A DNA stretch of 64,000 bases from Diphasiastrum complanatum (GCA_029204225.1 CM055095.1:52425836-52489835), one strand, 5' to 3'; numbered from the stretch's first letter, positions 50,979 through 62,159 are shown. The notes: generated from the sequence alone by a model not told the origin. A program made the numbers and translations.

Positions 50979-51496
50979 GTGTTGGTGAGTATATCAGCAA
51001 TGCAATCTGATGATGAAACATGAATAAGTTTGATCTCCTTTGCTTGCACTTTCTCCCTCACGAAATGATGTGCAATCTCGATGTGCTTTGTTCGAGCATG
51101 GAGGACTGGATTGTTTGCAAGTTGTTGAGCTGCTTGATTTTCACAATATATGCATGGAATGTCTTCATCCTTGATCACATGTAGCTCCTTCAAAAGCCTT
51201 TTAAGCCAAAGAACCTCCTTTATTGTTGTTGTCATAGCTTTATATTCGGATTCCGTTGATGAAAGAGAGATGGTATCTTGCTTTTTGGAAAGCCAAGATA
51301 TAGCTCCTCCACATAAGAATGTAGAAAATGCACTTATGGATCTTCTATCCATCTTTTCACTCGCAAAACTTGAGTCTGAATATGCTCTCAAGCAAATATT
51401 AGTCCTTTCATACACTATGCCAAAGTCTTTTGTAGCCGAGATGTACCTTAGCACCCTTTTTGCTCCTTTAATGGAGGGGAGTACATCTTCAATAGG
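50979..51496 (-). pseudogene. E4 RNase H
   Basis: Minus-strand frame with K-R-V-L-R-Y-I-S-A-T, R-A-Y-S-D-S-S-F-A (catalytic Asp), S-S-T-E-S-E-Y-K-A-M (Glu), I-Y-C-E-N-Q-A-A-Q-Q-L, H-A-R-T-K-H-I-E-I-A-H-H-F and ending A-D-I-L-T-N-T, where A-D-I-F-T-K-P is usual. It is cut right there by the E3 3' LTR boundary. Confidence 0.88.
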
Positions 51497-51692
51497 ATGA
51501 AAGAGTTTTGTGAAACTAATGGCATAAAGAGAGAGTTTACTTGTACATATACTCCACAAAAAAATGGAGTAGCTAAGAGAAATAATAAGACACTATGTGA
51601 GCGTGCTAAAGCTATGAGATTAGATGCATCTCTTCCTATTTCATTTTGGGGAGAAGCTATTTTATGTGAAAACTTTCTTTGTAATAGAATGA
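51497..51692 (+). pseudogene. E4 integrase core piece, inverted
   Basis: 65 codons on the plus strand: M-K-E-F-C-E-T-N-G-I-K-R-E-F, then T-P-Q-K-N-G-V-A-K-R-N-N and S-F-W-G-E-A-I-L-C-E-N-F. Compared with relatives, the Glu of the N-G-V/I-A-E-R box is Lys, so the catalytic Glu is lost. Its natural continuation (T-S-A-I-K-G-L-T-P-Y-E) is found on the opposite strand at 52110 going left. Confidence 0.85.
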
Positions 51693-51694
51693 AG

Positions 51695-52110
51695 TGATCC
51701 TTGATGGCTCAATACTTGTCCTTGTTGATCTTCTCGGCACCCTTGGACTTGGAGTAGGTTCCACTTGGTCTTCATCTTCATGAAGCTCCTCCTCGGCCAT
51801 AGCATGATCTTTGACAAGTTGAGTGTTGTTGGAAGTCACCTTTCCTTTGGCTTGGAGAGATTCATCAAAAAGTACATCTCTACTAGCAACAAGTTTTTTT
51901 GTAATAGGATCATATATCCTATAAGCTTTCTTACTTTCACTATAACCAACAAAGATGCCTTTGAAAGAAGTGGCATCTTCCTTTTTCCTTGTTTCTAAAG
52001 AATATGTACACAACAAGTACATCCAAAAACTTTCAAATCACTAAGATTTGGCTTTTTGCCAAACAATACTTCATAAGGTGTAAGTCCTTTAATGGCACTA
52101 GTGACAAAGG
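51695..52110 (-). pseudogene. E4 integrase end and linker piece
   Basis: Minus strand from 52110: T-S-A-I-K-G-L-T-P-Y-E-V-L-F-G, P-N-L-S-D-L-K-V-F-G, then F-K-G-I-F-V-G-Y-S-E-S-K-K-A-Y and the acidic linker E-D-E-D-Q-V-E-P-T, ending R-R-S-T-R-T-S-I-E-P-S near 51700. Both neighbours are on the other strand. Confidence 0.85.
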
Positions 52111-52990
52111 GGAGCAAAGGGAAGATTCTCAACTACTCAACTCTTATACTTTCTTGACTACTATGCTTGAAGAACCAACTAGTTTTGAGGAAGCAAATAA
52201 GTCTCAATATTGGAGAAAAGCTATGCAAGTAGAGTTTGATGCATTAATGGAAAATCAAACTTGGAAACTTGTTGATTTACCTTATGGAAATAAGCCTCTT
52301 ACTTGTAAATGGATATGTAGATTGAAATATAATCAAGATGGTTCCATTCATAAGTACAAAGCTAGACTTGTAGCAAAAGGCTTTTTGCAAGTCAAAGGCA
52401 TAGATTATGATGAAACCTTTGCACCTGTTGCAAAGCTTGTGACCATTAGATTAATCATATGTCTTGCAACTTCTTTCAAATGGGAGCTCTTCCAACTTGA
52501 TGTGACAAATGCTTTCTTGAATGGATTCTTGGAAGAGGAAATCTACATGTGCCAACCCGAGGGCTTCATCAAAGATGGAGAAGAAGACAAGGTGTGTCTC
52601 TTGAAGAAGAGTCTTTATGGACTCAAGCAAGCACCAAGAGCATGGTGCTCTAGGTTGCATTCCTATCTTATTTCCATTGGATTTGTTGTAAGTTCTGATG
52701 CACCATCATTGTACTACAAATGTAATGATGGAAAGATCATTATCTTAGTTTTATATGTTGATGACATTATACTCACAAGAAATGATCTAGATGGCATCAA
52801 GAATGTAAAAGTTTCCTTGTCTAGTGAATTTAAGATGGTAGATCTAGGACTTCTTAAAGTTATACTTGGAATAGAAGTCACTAGAGGTAATGATTTTACC
52901 TTCATATGTCAATCTAAGTATGCTAGATCAATCTTAGCAAGATTTGGCATGATTGATTGTAAAGGAGTTGAAACTCCTATGGAACTCAAG
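52111..52990 (+). pseudogene. E4 reverse transcriptase, inverted
   Basis: Long open plus-strand frame (within 51989-53071). From 52111: the linker end, then E-P-T-S-F-E-E-A-N, W-R-K-A-M, W-I-C-R-L-K-Y, Y-K-A-R-L-V-A-K-G-F, F-A-P-V-A-K-L-V-T-I-R, F-Q-L-D-V-T-N-A-F-L-N-G, S-L-Y-G-L-K-Q-A-P-R-A-W, L-Y-V-D-D-I-I-L-T (intact catalytic box near 52760), L-G-I-E-V and G-V-E-T-P-M-E. The first 40 residues of the open frame (51989-52110) and the tail after about 52995 are antisense to other E4 pieces. It is the best preserved RT of the window. Confidence 0.9.
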
Positions 52991-52999
52991 CTAGTATTA

Positions 53000-53723
53000 A
53001 GTTGCTTTTCCACAAGAGTTTTGAGCTTTACAAAGGACTCAAAAACTTCACTTTTCTTAGACAAGAGATAAACCCAAGAGTATCTTGATTTATCATCAAT
53101 AAAAGTGACATACATAAGAGCCCCACCATTTGATTCATGTGAAAATGAATGAACATCCGAGTGTATAAGGTCAAGAGGAGAGTTAGATCTTATCAAAGAT
53201 CTCTTGAAAGGAAGCTTATGAGATTTGGAGAGTCCACAAGCTTCACAAAGCTTGCCACACTTGGATATGGTTTTGGGAAGTCCTCTTGCTAGCTCCTTTG
53301 TCACCATGTCTCCATAGCTTTGTAGTTAGGATGGCCTAACCTTTTGTGCCATAATTCCACTTGAGTGAGCTCCTCCCATGCCATGTTCACACTTCCAACC
53401 ATCACATTAGCATCCAATTTGAATAACCTCCCTTGCTTGAAACCACTAGCAATACATTTTTCATCTTTCAAGATAGAACATGCTCCATGCTTGAAATGTA
53501 CATGTAATCCACTATCCATAAGTTGTCCTACACTCAACAAGTTCTTTGTAATTGAAGGTACATAAAGAACATTGTCTAGATCTACTTTTTTAGATGATCC
53601 TAGACATAAAGGAATGGATCCAACACCTACAATCTCACATTCTTGATCACTTGCAGTGAAGATAATTCTCTTAGAACTATTGTAAGTAAGTAGATTAGAA
53701 AAGTAGTCTTTTTGGTGAGTCAT
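53000..53723 (-). pseudogene. E4 protease end, pre-integrase and integrase N-terminus
   Basis: Minus strand, frames 53723-53301 and 53307-52909: V-L-Y-V-P-S-I-T-K-N-L-L-S-V (protease end), L-W-H-K-R-L-G-H-P-N-Y (pre-integrase HHCC start), C-E-A-C-G-L-S-K (zinc Cys pair), then L-D-L-I-H-S-D-V-H (first catalytic Asp) and F-I-D-D-K-S-R-Y-S-W-V-Y. It stops near 53000 after L-V-E-K-Q-L-N-T-S, where the inverted RT begins. Confidence 0.87.
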
Positions 53724-54726
53724 GTGAGATCTTGCCCCACTATCAATCCACCAAGTGTCTTGATTAGATGTTTGGATGATACCATCAAAGATAGATTGTC
53801 TTCTTCCTCCTCCTCAAGCACAAGATTGCCTTGATTGTCCTTCTCTTGGGCATTCTTCTTCTTGTAGTACACAGATGCAAAATGTCCCTTTTTTTCACAA
53901 AAGAAACATTTTAGCTTCTTCTTGTCCTTCTTGCTCTTGCCTTTGGAACTTGATGCTCGTTCTCCATCTCCATGTCTTGAGTCTTCTTGGATGGAAACTT
54001 CTTCTTCTTGACTTTCAAAGAAAAGTTAGCTTTTTCATCACCATCATTCAAAGATAAGGAACTCATCCTACGTTTGATATGAAGCATTCTACTCTCCTCA
54101 CTAAGAAGCACACTTTGAAGTTTTTCAATACTAGGAAGTGAACTTTGAATAGCAAAGGTTTGAACAATATTGGAATAATCATCTCCTAATCCATTCAAAA
54201 TGAATTGAACTAATTCATCATCTTTGATTTTATCATCTATAGAAGACAACTTCTTATTCAAAGATTTGATCCTAAAGACATAATTTTGGGCACTTTCACT
54301 ACTTCCTTTCATGCTTTGAAGAATTTGATTTCTAAGCATGAGTATCCTTGAAGTGTTCTTGGATCCATAAATGGCTTTTAATAAATCCCATGCCTCTTTG
54401 GATGTGGTACAAGATGAGATTTCTTTCAAAAGTTCATTACTTACATTCATTTTTATGCAATGTAATGCAACTCTACATCTCTTTTTGTACTTAGCCAACT
54501 CAACTCCTCCTTGAGGTTCTACTTCCACCTCAAGTACTATGTCATAAAGATCATGAAGTACCAGCAAAGACTCCAATCGAACTATCCAAGTAGCATAATT
54601 AGTGGATGTAAGTCGTTCACTAGCTTCAAGCAAAAAACCACCCATTGATGCCATTTGTGAATGTGAAAAAGCACTAGAAACTCTTATGGTTTCTCTAAGA
54701 GATATGAACCTAAAGTATTCTAGCAA
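53724..54726 (-). pseudogene. E4 gag
   Basis: A 271-codon minus-strand frame (54726-53911) with T-S-T-N-Y-A-T-W (gag start), S-K-E-A-W-D-L-L-K, R-I-L-M-L-R and a Lys-rich end. After a shift near 53915 the knuckle region reads C-F-F-C-E-K-K-G-H-F-A-S-V-Y: the last Cys is Tyr. The likely start codon is the internal Met-Ala-Ser near 54654 (M-A-S-M-G-G-F-L-L). Confidence 0.85.
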
Positions 54727-55216
54727 TTTAGAAAGCTTATAGACTCAATCCTATCACTCATGAACCAATCTAGAATGATGGAAATTTAGATTATAGTCTC
54801 AAACTTGCAAAATCTATGATTTTTAGCAATTTCTCTCTTCAACCTCAACATACACTCAAAAAATTAGAGAAGATCAATTAGTGCACCTAATTCAAGCTTC
54901 AATTTTAATTTTTTGGCTGATCTAATCCAAAAACTAATCAAAAGATTAGATTCATTATAGAAAATGCTTGATTTTGCACCAAAAATCACTCAAATTGGGT
55001 ATGTGAACAAATTTTTGAAATTTCTCAGTCAAAACCGGAGCTGTACGGCCTCACACATGTGAAAATATAGCCCACAACAAGATCTGGACGAAAAATTTTG
55101 AGGATAGCTATCAAATCCAACTCGGTACACAAAATTTGACTTGTTTTCAAAAAACTGCTAATTTTGGCTTTGATTTGGATTAACCCTATCAATTTCAACA
55201 AAACCTCTCGTACTAG

Positions 55217-55228
55217 GCTCTGATACCA
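55217..55228 (-). other. E4 primer-binding site
   Basis: The plus strand reads gctctgatacca, so TGGTATCAGAGC on the minus strand, two bases from the LTR end. It fixes E4's orientation. Confidence 0.92.
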
Positions 55229-55230
55229 TG

Positions 55231-56040
55231 TGCAAAAAGTACAAAAAGGACCAACAGTGGATTCTAATTTGATCCTCAAGAGGGATAGGTTGTCAGATTA
55301 CTTGATCTATCAATCTACTTAAGATCAAGATCAATCTAGATCAATTCTAGACAGCAGATCCTAATAAGAACAATCATTAATTGAAGGTAGGTGTACTTTC
55401 TGGTTTCACACGTGTGAAACACTGTCTGAGTACGGACTCCAACCTGAAAATCAAGTACACATTGATAGCACCTCAAAACAATCAAAACAAATGTAGACAA
55501 ATGAAGAGAATCACACAAAATTGCTTCAAAACCAAGATTGGGGTCTCACATTGATTATGGCCAAATAAGCCTCTATATATACACTTTTGGAGCTCGAGTT
55601 ACTGATCATGCATCAGATCTCACACGTGTGAGGATGCCTTGTCACCATCATGCAATTTGACACTTGGATCAAAACTTTCCATTTTGGGCATTTTTGGTCT
55701 ATTTTCCTACTATATGGAGATCTTCATGGAAATCTTCTAGAAGCAAAAACTCACCTTCTTCAGCTATTTTCACATGTGTGAGCTGTCATCTACACATGGG
55801 ATGTGACACCTATTCAAAATAATTGGCTCATGCAATCATTAGATTGGTGCCATTTGTCATATCTCTGGAAAACTAGTTTTTGGCCATTTTAGCCACTAGA
55901 ACTTGAATTAAATCATATGTACAACATATATGATTATGGTACATGAAAAGTACACTAGTTTCACACGTGGGAACAAGCTCCACACATGTGTGTCTATCCT
56001 ATATACAAGATTTTTGGCCTCTACCAAGCTTATTTTTGCA
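55231..56040 (-). repeat. E4 5' LTR with G-box/E-box palindromes
   Basis: 810 bp. On the minus strand it starts TGCAAAAATAAG and ends GTACTTTTTGCA, an 8-bp inverted terminal repeat TGCAAAAA/TTTTTGCA. It contains at least five CACGTG or CACATG boxes, most inside longer palindromes: 55403-55420, 55619-55632, 55771-55780, 55961-55969 and 55981-55992. The LTR is the promoter of such elements. CACGTG is the plant G-box bound by bZIP and bHLH factors, so these are plausible regulatory sites. Confidence 0.8.
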
Positions 56041-56532
56041 TTTTTCACAGTATATCCAAGCAACCAAACATCTTAGCATATGTTATGGAGGCAACCAACC
56101 TACCAACATACTTGAAGGATTTACAAATGCAAATTGGGCAGTAGATATTGATACCAGGAGGTCGACTTTTGTATTTGTATTTTGCTACAATCAAGGCCCA
56201 ATTGTTTGGAACAGCCGAAAGCAGACCTCGATAGCATTATCATCAACCGAATCAGAGTGCATTGGTGCCACAAATGCTACAACGGAGGCAATTTGGCTAA
56301 GGCACCTACTAGCAGAAATTGACCTTGCACAGTCACATCCAACGACCATCTTTTGTGACAATCAAAGCACCATAGCTTCTACAAAGCAAGGAGGTATCAT
56401 TAGTCTACTATAGGACAAAATTAATGGCAGCAAATTACTTCACAAAGGCTCTGTCAAAAGAGCATCATCTCATATTCAACGACGTGTTGAATGTGAAAAT
56501 CAAAAGTTTTCAGGATTCACACTAAGGGGGAG
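56041..56532 (+). pseudogene. E2 RNase H and polypurine tract
   Basis: The frame 55943-56413 becomes meaningful at 56041: L-E-G-F-T-N-A-N-W-A-V-D (catalytic Asp region), R-R-S-T, A-L-S-S-T-E-S-E-C-I-G-A-T (Glu), I-F-C-D-N-Q-S-T-I. After a break it ends A-N-Y-F-T-K-A-L-S. The purine tract 'aagggggag' (56524-56532) precedes the 3' LTR. The part left of 56041 is E4 LTR read in frame by chance. Confidence 0.85.
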
Positions 56533-57228
56533 TGTTGAAATTCGATGCTCAGCCTCAAATCCATTCATTAATGAGTATCATAAAAAACTAGAAATAGAAG
56601 GCTCGAATTTTTAGCAACAGAGATTTCTCGACCCTAAATCGGATCGGATTGAGGCGGAAAATAATCCGGACGTCTTCAACCCTAGATCGGGTCGAATCAA
56701 CTCTGATTTTTCTGAACTTGGAAAATATGACCCTAACTGTATTTTTCAACCTAGTGTAAAATTTGATCCTTTGTATATTTTTTCAATACATTGTAAATCC
56801 GATACTGTCGATCTAAAATCCCCGACCTAGTGACTTGGCGTTGGCAGTCCGCCCTCTTTGTACATAACATTAACTGTATTGAGATGGGTGTAATAACTGC
56901 AACAAAACAATTGATGTAGATATTTTGTAGTATAACAAACCTAGAATCTTCATTAGAAAACTTCTTATGATAATTCTTAATCTGATCAATAGTTTTGTAG
57001 CCAGAGTTATCACTCTCAACAATTGTAAGCTGAAGTTATCACTTCAAACATTGTACTCATTGTTTGAAATTAATCAGAGTGCAAATTTTCAGTCTCACTA
57101 TTGTATCATTTCATTGTGCATTTGTCTGAATCATTCAATTTGAAAATTTTGTTGTTGTATGTTGTGCTTCCGATCCTACTCACAACTCTCGCTCAAGCTT
57201 CCGCTGACAATACCACCGATTTTTGACA
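56533..57228 (+). repeat. E2 3' LTR
   Basis: It starts TGTTGAAATTCGATGC after the purine tract and ends ATTTTTGACA at 57228. About 696 bp, clearly homologous to 43012-43682. Confidence 0.82.
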
Positions 57229-57650
57229 ACGACAACGACAACATCAAGAATTGTCGAGCTCTCAAACACAACAAAGCAAAGAAGAAGATGCAGCAGTAGG
57301 AGGAGGGTTCTGATTTTGCTAGAATGTCTCATGAAGACGCAACACTATTGATGGTACAAGATCAACAAAGTATAAATTCCCTACTATGGTATCTTGATTC
57401 TGGTGCTTCTCAACACATGACTCCACCCAAATTCCTATTTGAAGAACTCACACTAGCAAATTCGAAGTACATCTACTTCGATGACTCAAGTGCACACCAA
57501 ATCTAAGGCCAAGTCACCTTCAGCTTATGGGTGGAAATTCGACATTGCTTAATGGTGTGCTTTATGTAACCACATTGACAAAGACTTTATTGTCTATTAG
57601 CAAGATCACAGATCAAGGCTATAGAGCTTTGTTCAATTCGAAGAAATGTA
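57229..57650 (+). pseudogene. Copia gag end and protease (E5)
   Basis: It begins in the second half of a gag knuckle (N-I-K-N-C-R-A-L-K, the tail of the H-x-I-K-x-C motif), right at the E2 LTR edge. The frame 57324-57506 has the protease site W-Y-L-D-S-G-A-S-Q-H-M-T with the catalytic D-S-G intact. A shift leads to V-L-Y-V-T-T-L-T-K-T-L-L-S-I. It ends at the CT tract. Confidence 0.82.
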
Positions 57651-57767
<117 letters not shown>

Positions 57768-57844
57768 GGGAATTGAGCCATCATGAGCTAGTCTAGGTAC
57801 ATCCAGGAATGCTTATTCGTTATTGGATGACCGAGTAAAAAATC

Positions 57845-58485
57845 TTGAGTACTCCAATAGAGAAAGGAGATGAGTTGAGTTCTAATATGGCACCTAAGAA
57901 CCTTGAAGAAATGGGAGAGATGAAAGACAAACCATTTCAAAATCTTGTAGGTTCTTTAATGTATGCAGCTGTGTGCACAAGACCAGATATAGCCTTCAAT
58001 GTTAATAAAGTGAGCCAATCTGCTAACAACCCATAAAAAGCACACTGGAAAGCAGCTAAAAGAATTCTCAAATACCTCAAGGGCAAAACAAATTGGGGTC
58101 TTACTTTTTCATCTAATTTTGATGCTAAAATAACAAGTTATGTTGATGTAGATTGGGGGGAGACAGAGACACAAGGAGATTGACTTTAGGATAGGTTTTT
58201 GTTTGTTCAAATGCTGCCATAAGCTGGGGATGTTCAAAGCAAAGGAGTGTTGCATTATCAACAATGCAAGCAGAACATATGGCACTCAGTTATGCTACCA
58301 GAGAAGCGATGTGGATACAAAATCTCTTGACAGAATGGGAAATGGTACAACAAAGATTGGTCATAAAGAATGATAATCAGAGCTGCATTTTTGTTTGCAA
58401 GAATGGAGGTGAACACAAAAGGAGTAAGCATATTGAATCGCAATACAAGTTCGTCAAGGAGCTAATCGAGGATGAACCGAGTTAG
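57845..58485 (+). pseudogene. Copia RT end and RNase H (E5)
   Basis: M-S-T-P-I-E-K-G-D-E-L, Q-N-L-V-G-S-L-M-Y-A, R-P-D-I-A-F-N-V, then W-K-A-A-K-R-I-L-K-Y-L-K-G, a decayed Asp region near 58140, and the frame 58264-58485 with Q-A-E-H-M-A-L-S-Y-A-T (Glu), D-N-Q-S-C-I and R-S-K-H-I-E-S-Q-Y-K-F-V. A TAA near 58036 lies where Gln (CAA) is expected. Confidence 0.85.
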
Positions 58486-58505
58486 CATGATTGAAAAATG
58501 TTCCT

Positions 58506-58800
58506 TGAGGGGGAATTTGTTAAGGCCATAGATCAATGAACAATTTTTTGTTAGATCAGTTAGGCGAGAGTAGTTTCAGAGTCAGTTGACATATCAGATG
58601 GTTGGTAGTTAGGTAGTTAATTTGATTGTGTTTAGGCTGGAAATATGCGAGTAATAGGTGCTAGAATCGTGATAGCTAGTAGATAAATGTGTGATGTTGT
58701 GGCAATCTAGATATGCTTCTTGCTGAGTACTGAACAGATGCTATATGGAGATTGCATGTACTAGCGATCATCATTGAAATGACTATGTACTGTTTTGCAT
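58506..58800 (+). repeat. Polypurine tract and 3' LTR of E5
   Basis: 'gagggggaatt' (58507-58517) is followed by TGTTAAGGCC at 58518, the expected junction after RNase H. The right edge is uncertain; no partner LTR was found. Confidence 0.55.
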
Positions 58801-58924
58801 AATGGAGAAATCCTTTTTAGTAGTACAATATTCCATTGTGTGGATTGATGCTTGATTACACTTATTGTACGTGTCCTTTGGTTGCATCATTAGTTAATCA
58901 ATGCATGCTTAAACACTTAACATA

Positions 58925-59021
58925 CTATAAGTGTACCATAGGTTATGCATTTGACTTGAGAAATGACTATTTCTCATGGTCTAGCAAAAAACAAAACATT
59001 ATGGCCATATTGTCAACATAA
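58925..59021 (+). pseudogene. Tiny copia RNase H fragment
   Basis: It reads C-T-I-G-Y-A-F-D-L, F-S-W-S-S-K-K-Q-N and A-I-L-S-T, the S-W-S-S-K-K-Q region of copia RNase H. About 30 codons, isolated. Confidence 0.75.
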
Positions 59022-61670
59022 GCATAACATAGGGCCCTAAATAGTGCAATGCATGAGGAGTATGGTTGAGATGAGTGCTCTTTGAAATTGGTGTTCAACA
59101 GGTAAGTGGGATGGTTATCCATAGTAAGGTGAAGGAGGCCAAACCCTAGCCACTGGTCACAACATGAGATTTCAACTTTGTGGCTTTTGGGACATTATCG
59201 TTACCATTTGCAAGGGCCTCGCAAGAAATGAAATTTTTTTCTTTAGTAAGCTTTGAAAAAGACACAAAAATAAAATTATAAAGCCCTATGTAGAAGATGG
59301 CAAGGAAAAAATTTCCTTCAAAATTGGAAGAAAAGATTTGAAAGAATACTCACCATTGTTTTAAGGATGTCGTCAAAAAATTTCCTCAAAAAAGCATGCT
59401 CACATCATCAGATTTTCATAAATTTATTCTCCAACATGTAAAGATGAATCTTCTTGTCAAGGGCTTTCACTGTAATATATGTGAAGTTGTCATTCTCATC
59501 ATTCACCTATACCTTAAAGTGCATAGCCTTGCACTTTGAAAGTAGATGGCCTTTGCTAGCTCTCTCAAACGTCCACAAGAAAAGCTTTCTAAGCTTTTGG
59601 TCCTCACAACTTTTTGTAAAATAGAACATGTGCTTTGATATGTCTACTCTCTGCAAGTCAACATGATTTATAGGAGGTCGAATTTTAAGTTAAGACATTC
59701 TCTGAAATTTTGAAAAAAATGTCTTTTTAGGTAGAGAAGCTGTAGTCAAGTGGCTACAAGATTAAACAAATAAATAAAATGGAGTGAGCACGATAGTGAA
59801 ACACCTAGTAAATTTCCACTTGACATTTGTTGTGTGACTTATTTTTTTAGTATTTACACCAATGGAGACCTCATTTTCGCTGATTCCTCTTGTTGCAACT
59901 TACTACGATGAAGTTGATAAGAGTTTTTCTTCTGGCAATCAAGTTATGACCTTGAACCAACTCTAGGTTCTCAACAAGTTGGTCAACTTTATACAACATC
60001 TTCTTCATTCAAGCATTCAATTTCTGATTCTAGCCAGTCTACCATCCCACATTAAGGAAGTCTTTCTTTGAACCCCTCAAGGCATGTAAGGAGGTCCAAC
60101 GGATCATTTTTTGTGATATCAAGAAGATCCATATTTTCTAACATAGAAGAGATGTTCGCAAGCTCAAAACCTTCGAATGGAATCCAGGAGGGGGGATAGA
60201 AGAGATGCATACGAAGCTAGTATAGGTTGAATGCTAGTGTTAAGTGAGACTGTCGCTAGTTCTTCCTACAAAGCAGAATCCAATGGCAAAGTCAAATTAT
60301 CTACAATGTAGTCTTTTCACTTGTTCGTAGCCTATTAAGCTTTACCCCCAAGTTCAATGACAAAAGATGATCAAAAGTACTATCTGTGTTAGTTGTAGGG
60401 CTTTGCTCACCTTCACACGTGATTATAGAATAATCCAAGTTTGGAATGGTTAATACATTTAATTAATGTGCATGTCGCAAAGTTTTTAAACTCTTTATAT
60501 TTCCACCTTCTAGACCATTTTATGAAATTGGAAATATTTTCTATGTACACTTTTTTGGCAAGAATATTATGCATTTGAGTTGTTCTTATTTTGTGAAAGT
60601 TTAGAAAAAAAGTTTTAAGTCTAGTAAAAATTCCCAAAATATCAAGAAAATCTGTTTGTACTACTTGAGAGCAATTGAGAGTGCCTAGAGAACAAGCAAA
60701 AACTACACAAGAAAAAGTAATGGATAGAAATGTATAGATTTTTAAACAAAAAAACTACTAGATGATTAATCTTTTCTAGGATTTTGACCATTTTCAAAAG
60801 AATACATGTTTCTTGACAAGATCTTAGCAATTGCAATCCCATTCTGACTTCCCATTTTGAAATTTAATCATCAATCAACGATCTAGAAGAGACCTCCCTT
60901 CAACATCAAAATGGAGATTATCCACTCTTGCCAAGTCCTCTTATGTTTCACACTATCATACATAGAGTTTTCACCCGCTTCCTTTTCCCGAAGACCAAGT
61001 AATCTTACCTCCCGAATTGGCTTCGTTTACAACACACACACCCAACGCATCACTTTTTTCTCAATTGTCATTCGTAGCTTTTGCTAACACTACACACATT
61101 GGTCCCCACCTCTCCACCTATGCTCAATTTGGAAAATATCTTTCTTGGATATCATGCTTTCATGGACAAGCAACTTTACGTGTCTTGGTATTTTTGCGAG
61201 GTGACTTTGCTGTGGAAGATATGAAAAGCGTGGAATGCTTTGATCTTCGATGATGAGAAATCTACAATATCACTTGTTGTCGGTTGTATGACAGACGCAA
61301 CTTTTAATGCTCATGTTTTTCCTGTAGAGTATGGTTGTATCATGTATGCCCTCATGTGAATAGTAGCCCTTTGATGAAAGTCAGCCTTAGGCTGATCGGC
61401 ATCAAGTAACAATTCAAATTTATGAAGCTTAAGACCCACAAAATCTTGCTGTTTTGACTTATATCTTGATGCCATCAATCAGGGACTCTCCCCATAACTT
61501 ATCTAGAGACAACCAAGCTATGGCTTGTTAAAGAGCTATGACTCTACATCTTGATGGCAAGAAGGCTAGAAGCAATTGGATTAGAAAGGAAAAAAAAATG
61601 GTGCAAGTTGTGGTTGGATTAATGGCCCACTACCTTTAATTTTTCTTGACATGTTGTGTGTACATCTCCC
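59022..61670. other. AT-rich DNA, nothing recognised
   Basis: 2.6 kb read on both strands. Open frames are short and without domain motifs; no LTR or inverted terminal repeat was paired. Confidence 0.35.
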
Positions 61671-61694
61671 TCTATATATATATATATATATAGA
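61671..61694. repeat. (TA)n microsatellite
   Basis: About eleven TA units. Confidence 0.9.
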
Positions 61695-61857
61695 TTATGT
61701 AGTATGTTGATGAAAATTGAAATTAGAAAGACGAAATAGCAGTGAAGGACAGGTGTGCATCCTTCATGGACCCGTCATTATTCAATTGTCATAAAGGCGC
61801 TCTTCAATGTTCATACCGTCTGTGGCTTGGCTTGGTACCGCCTCCTACGTCCGGGTA

Positions 61858-62087
61858 CTGGCTTAGCCGGTAGCATCTTCGCACGGACCCCATGGCCATG
61901 ACCGACTCAGCCGGTTTCGGGAAAGTGGCCTATGCCCTAAGTTTAGGCTACGCCCTAGCTGCCACGACCTGGGGACGCGCGATAATTGGTCGCCATTGGT
62001 GGGGCCCCGATGGTCGCCGGCTGAGCCGGTGCTTGTGCTGGTTTGTGAGGTTTTCTGAATTGGCCTGTGACTGGCTCAGCCGGTGCC
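61858..62087. repeat. Cluster of AGCCGGT motifs
   Basis: Four copies of a (c/t)t(n)AGCCGGT word occur within 230 bp at 61858, 61904, 62017 and 62071. The one at 62017 is extended to a near palindrome CCGGCTGAGCCGG. A related palindrome, ACCGGCTCGGAGCCGGT, sits at 63972-63988 near the window end. They lie in a GC-richer stretch ahead of a pyrimidine-rich leader and may be regulatory or the remains of a small element. Confidence 0.6.
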
Positions 62088-62159
62088 TAGAAATTAGCCC
62101 TGTCGTGCCAGCCTGAGAGAAGCAGCGCTGCCTAGAGCCTCCTCCCTCGTCCCTAGTTT

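Larger units (their letters stand above)
50979..56040 (-). mobile_element. Copia element E4, reverse strand, internally inverted
   Basis: Read on the minus strand from the right: 5' LTR (56040-55231), primer site (55228-55217), gag (54726-53820), protease and integrase N-terminus (53723-53000). A scrambled block (52990-51497) and RNase H to 50979 follow. The 3' LTR is missing, cut by the junction with E3. Inside the scrambled block, RT (52110-52990) and the integrase core (51497-51692) lie on the plus strand while the piece between them (51695-52110) lies on the minus strand. Together the pieces make a nearly complete pol, so this is one element rearranged by two nested inversions. Confidence 0.8.
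43012..57228 (+). mobile_element. Copia element E2, split by two nested insertions
   Basis: The 5' LTR (43012-43682), primer site (43683-43694), gag, protease, integrase start and RT (to 45936) lie on the left. RNase H (56041-56500), polypurine tract (56524-56532) and 3' LTR (56533-57228) lie on the right. LTR pairing is certain from long shared stretches, such as the block around 'gacttggcgttggcagtccgcc' variants and the identical order of 'gtataacaaacctagaatcttca' words in both. The 45937-56040 interval holds two other copia elements. E2 itself is about 4.1 kb and lacks most of its integrase. No 5-bp target duplication was seen. Confidence 0.8.

Noticed and set aside
61892-62116. 74-codon frame in the AGCCGGT cluster
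   Set aside because: Its repeated L-S-R-C-L words are translations of the DNA motif; no homology recognised.
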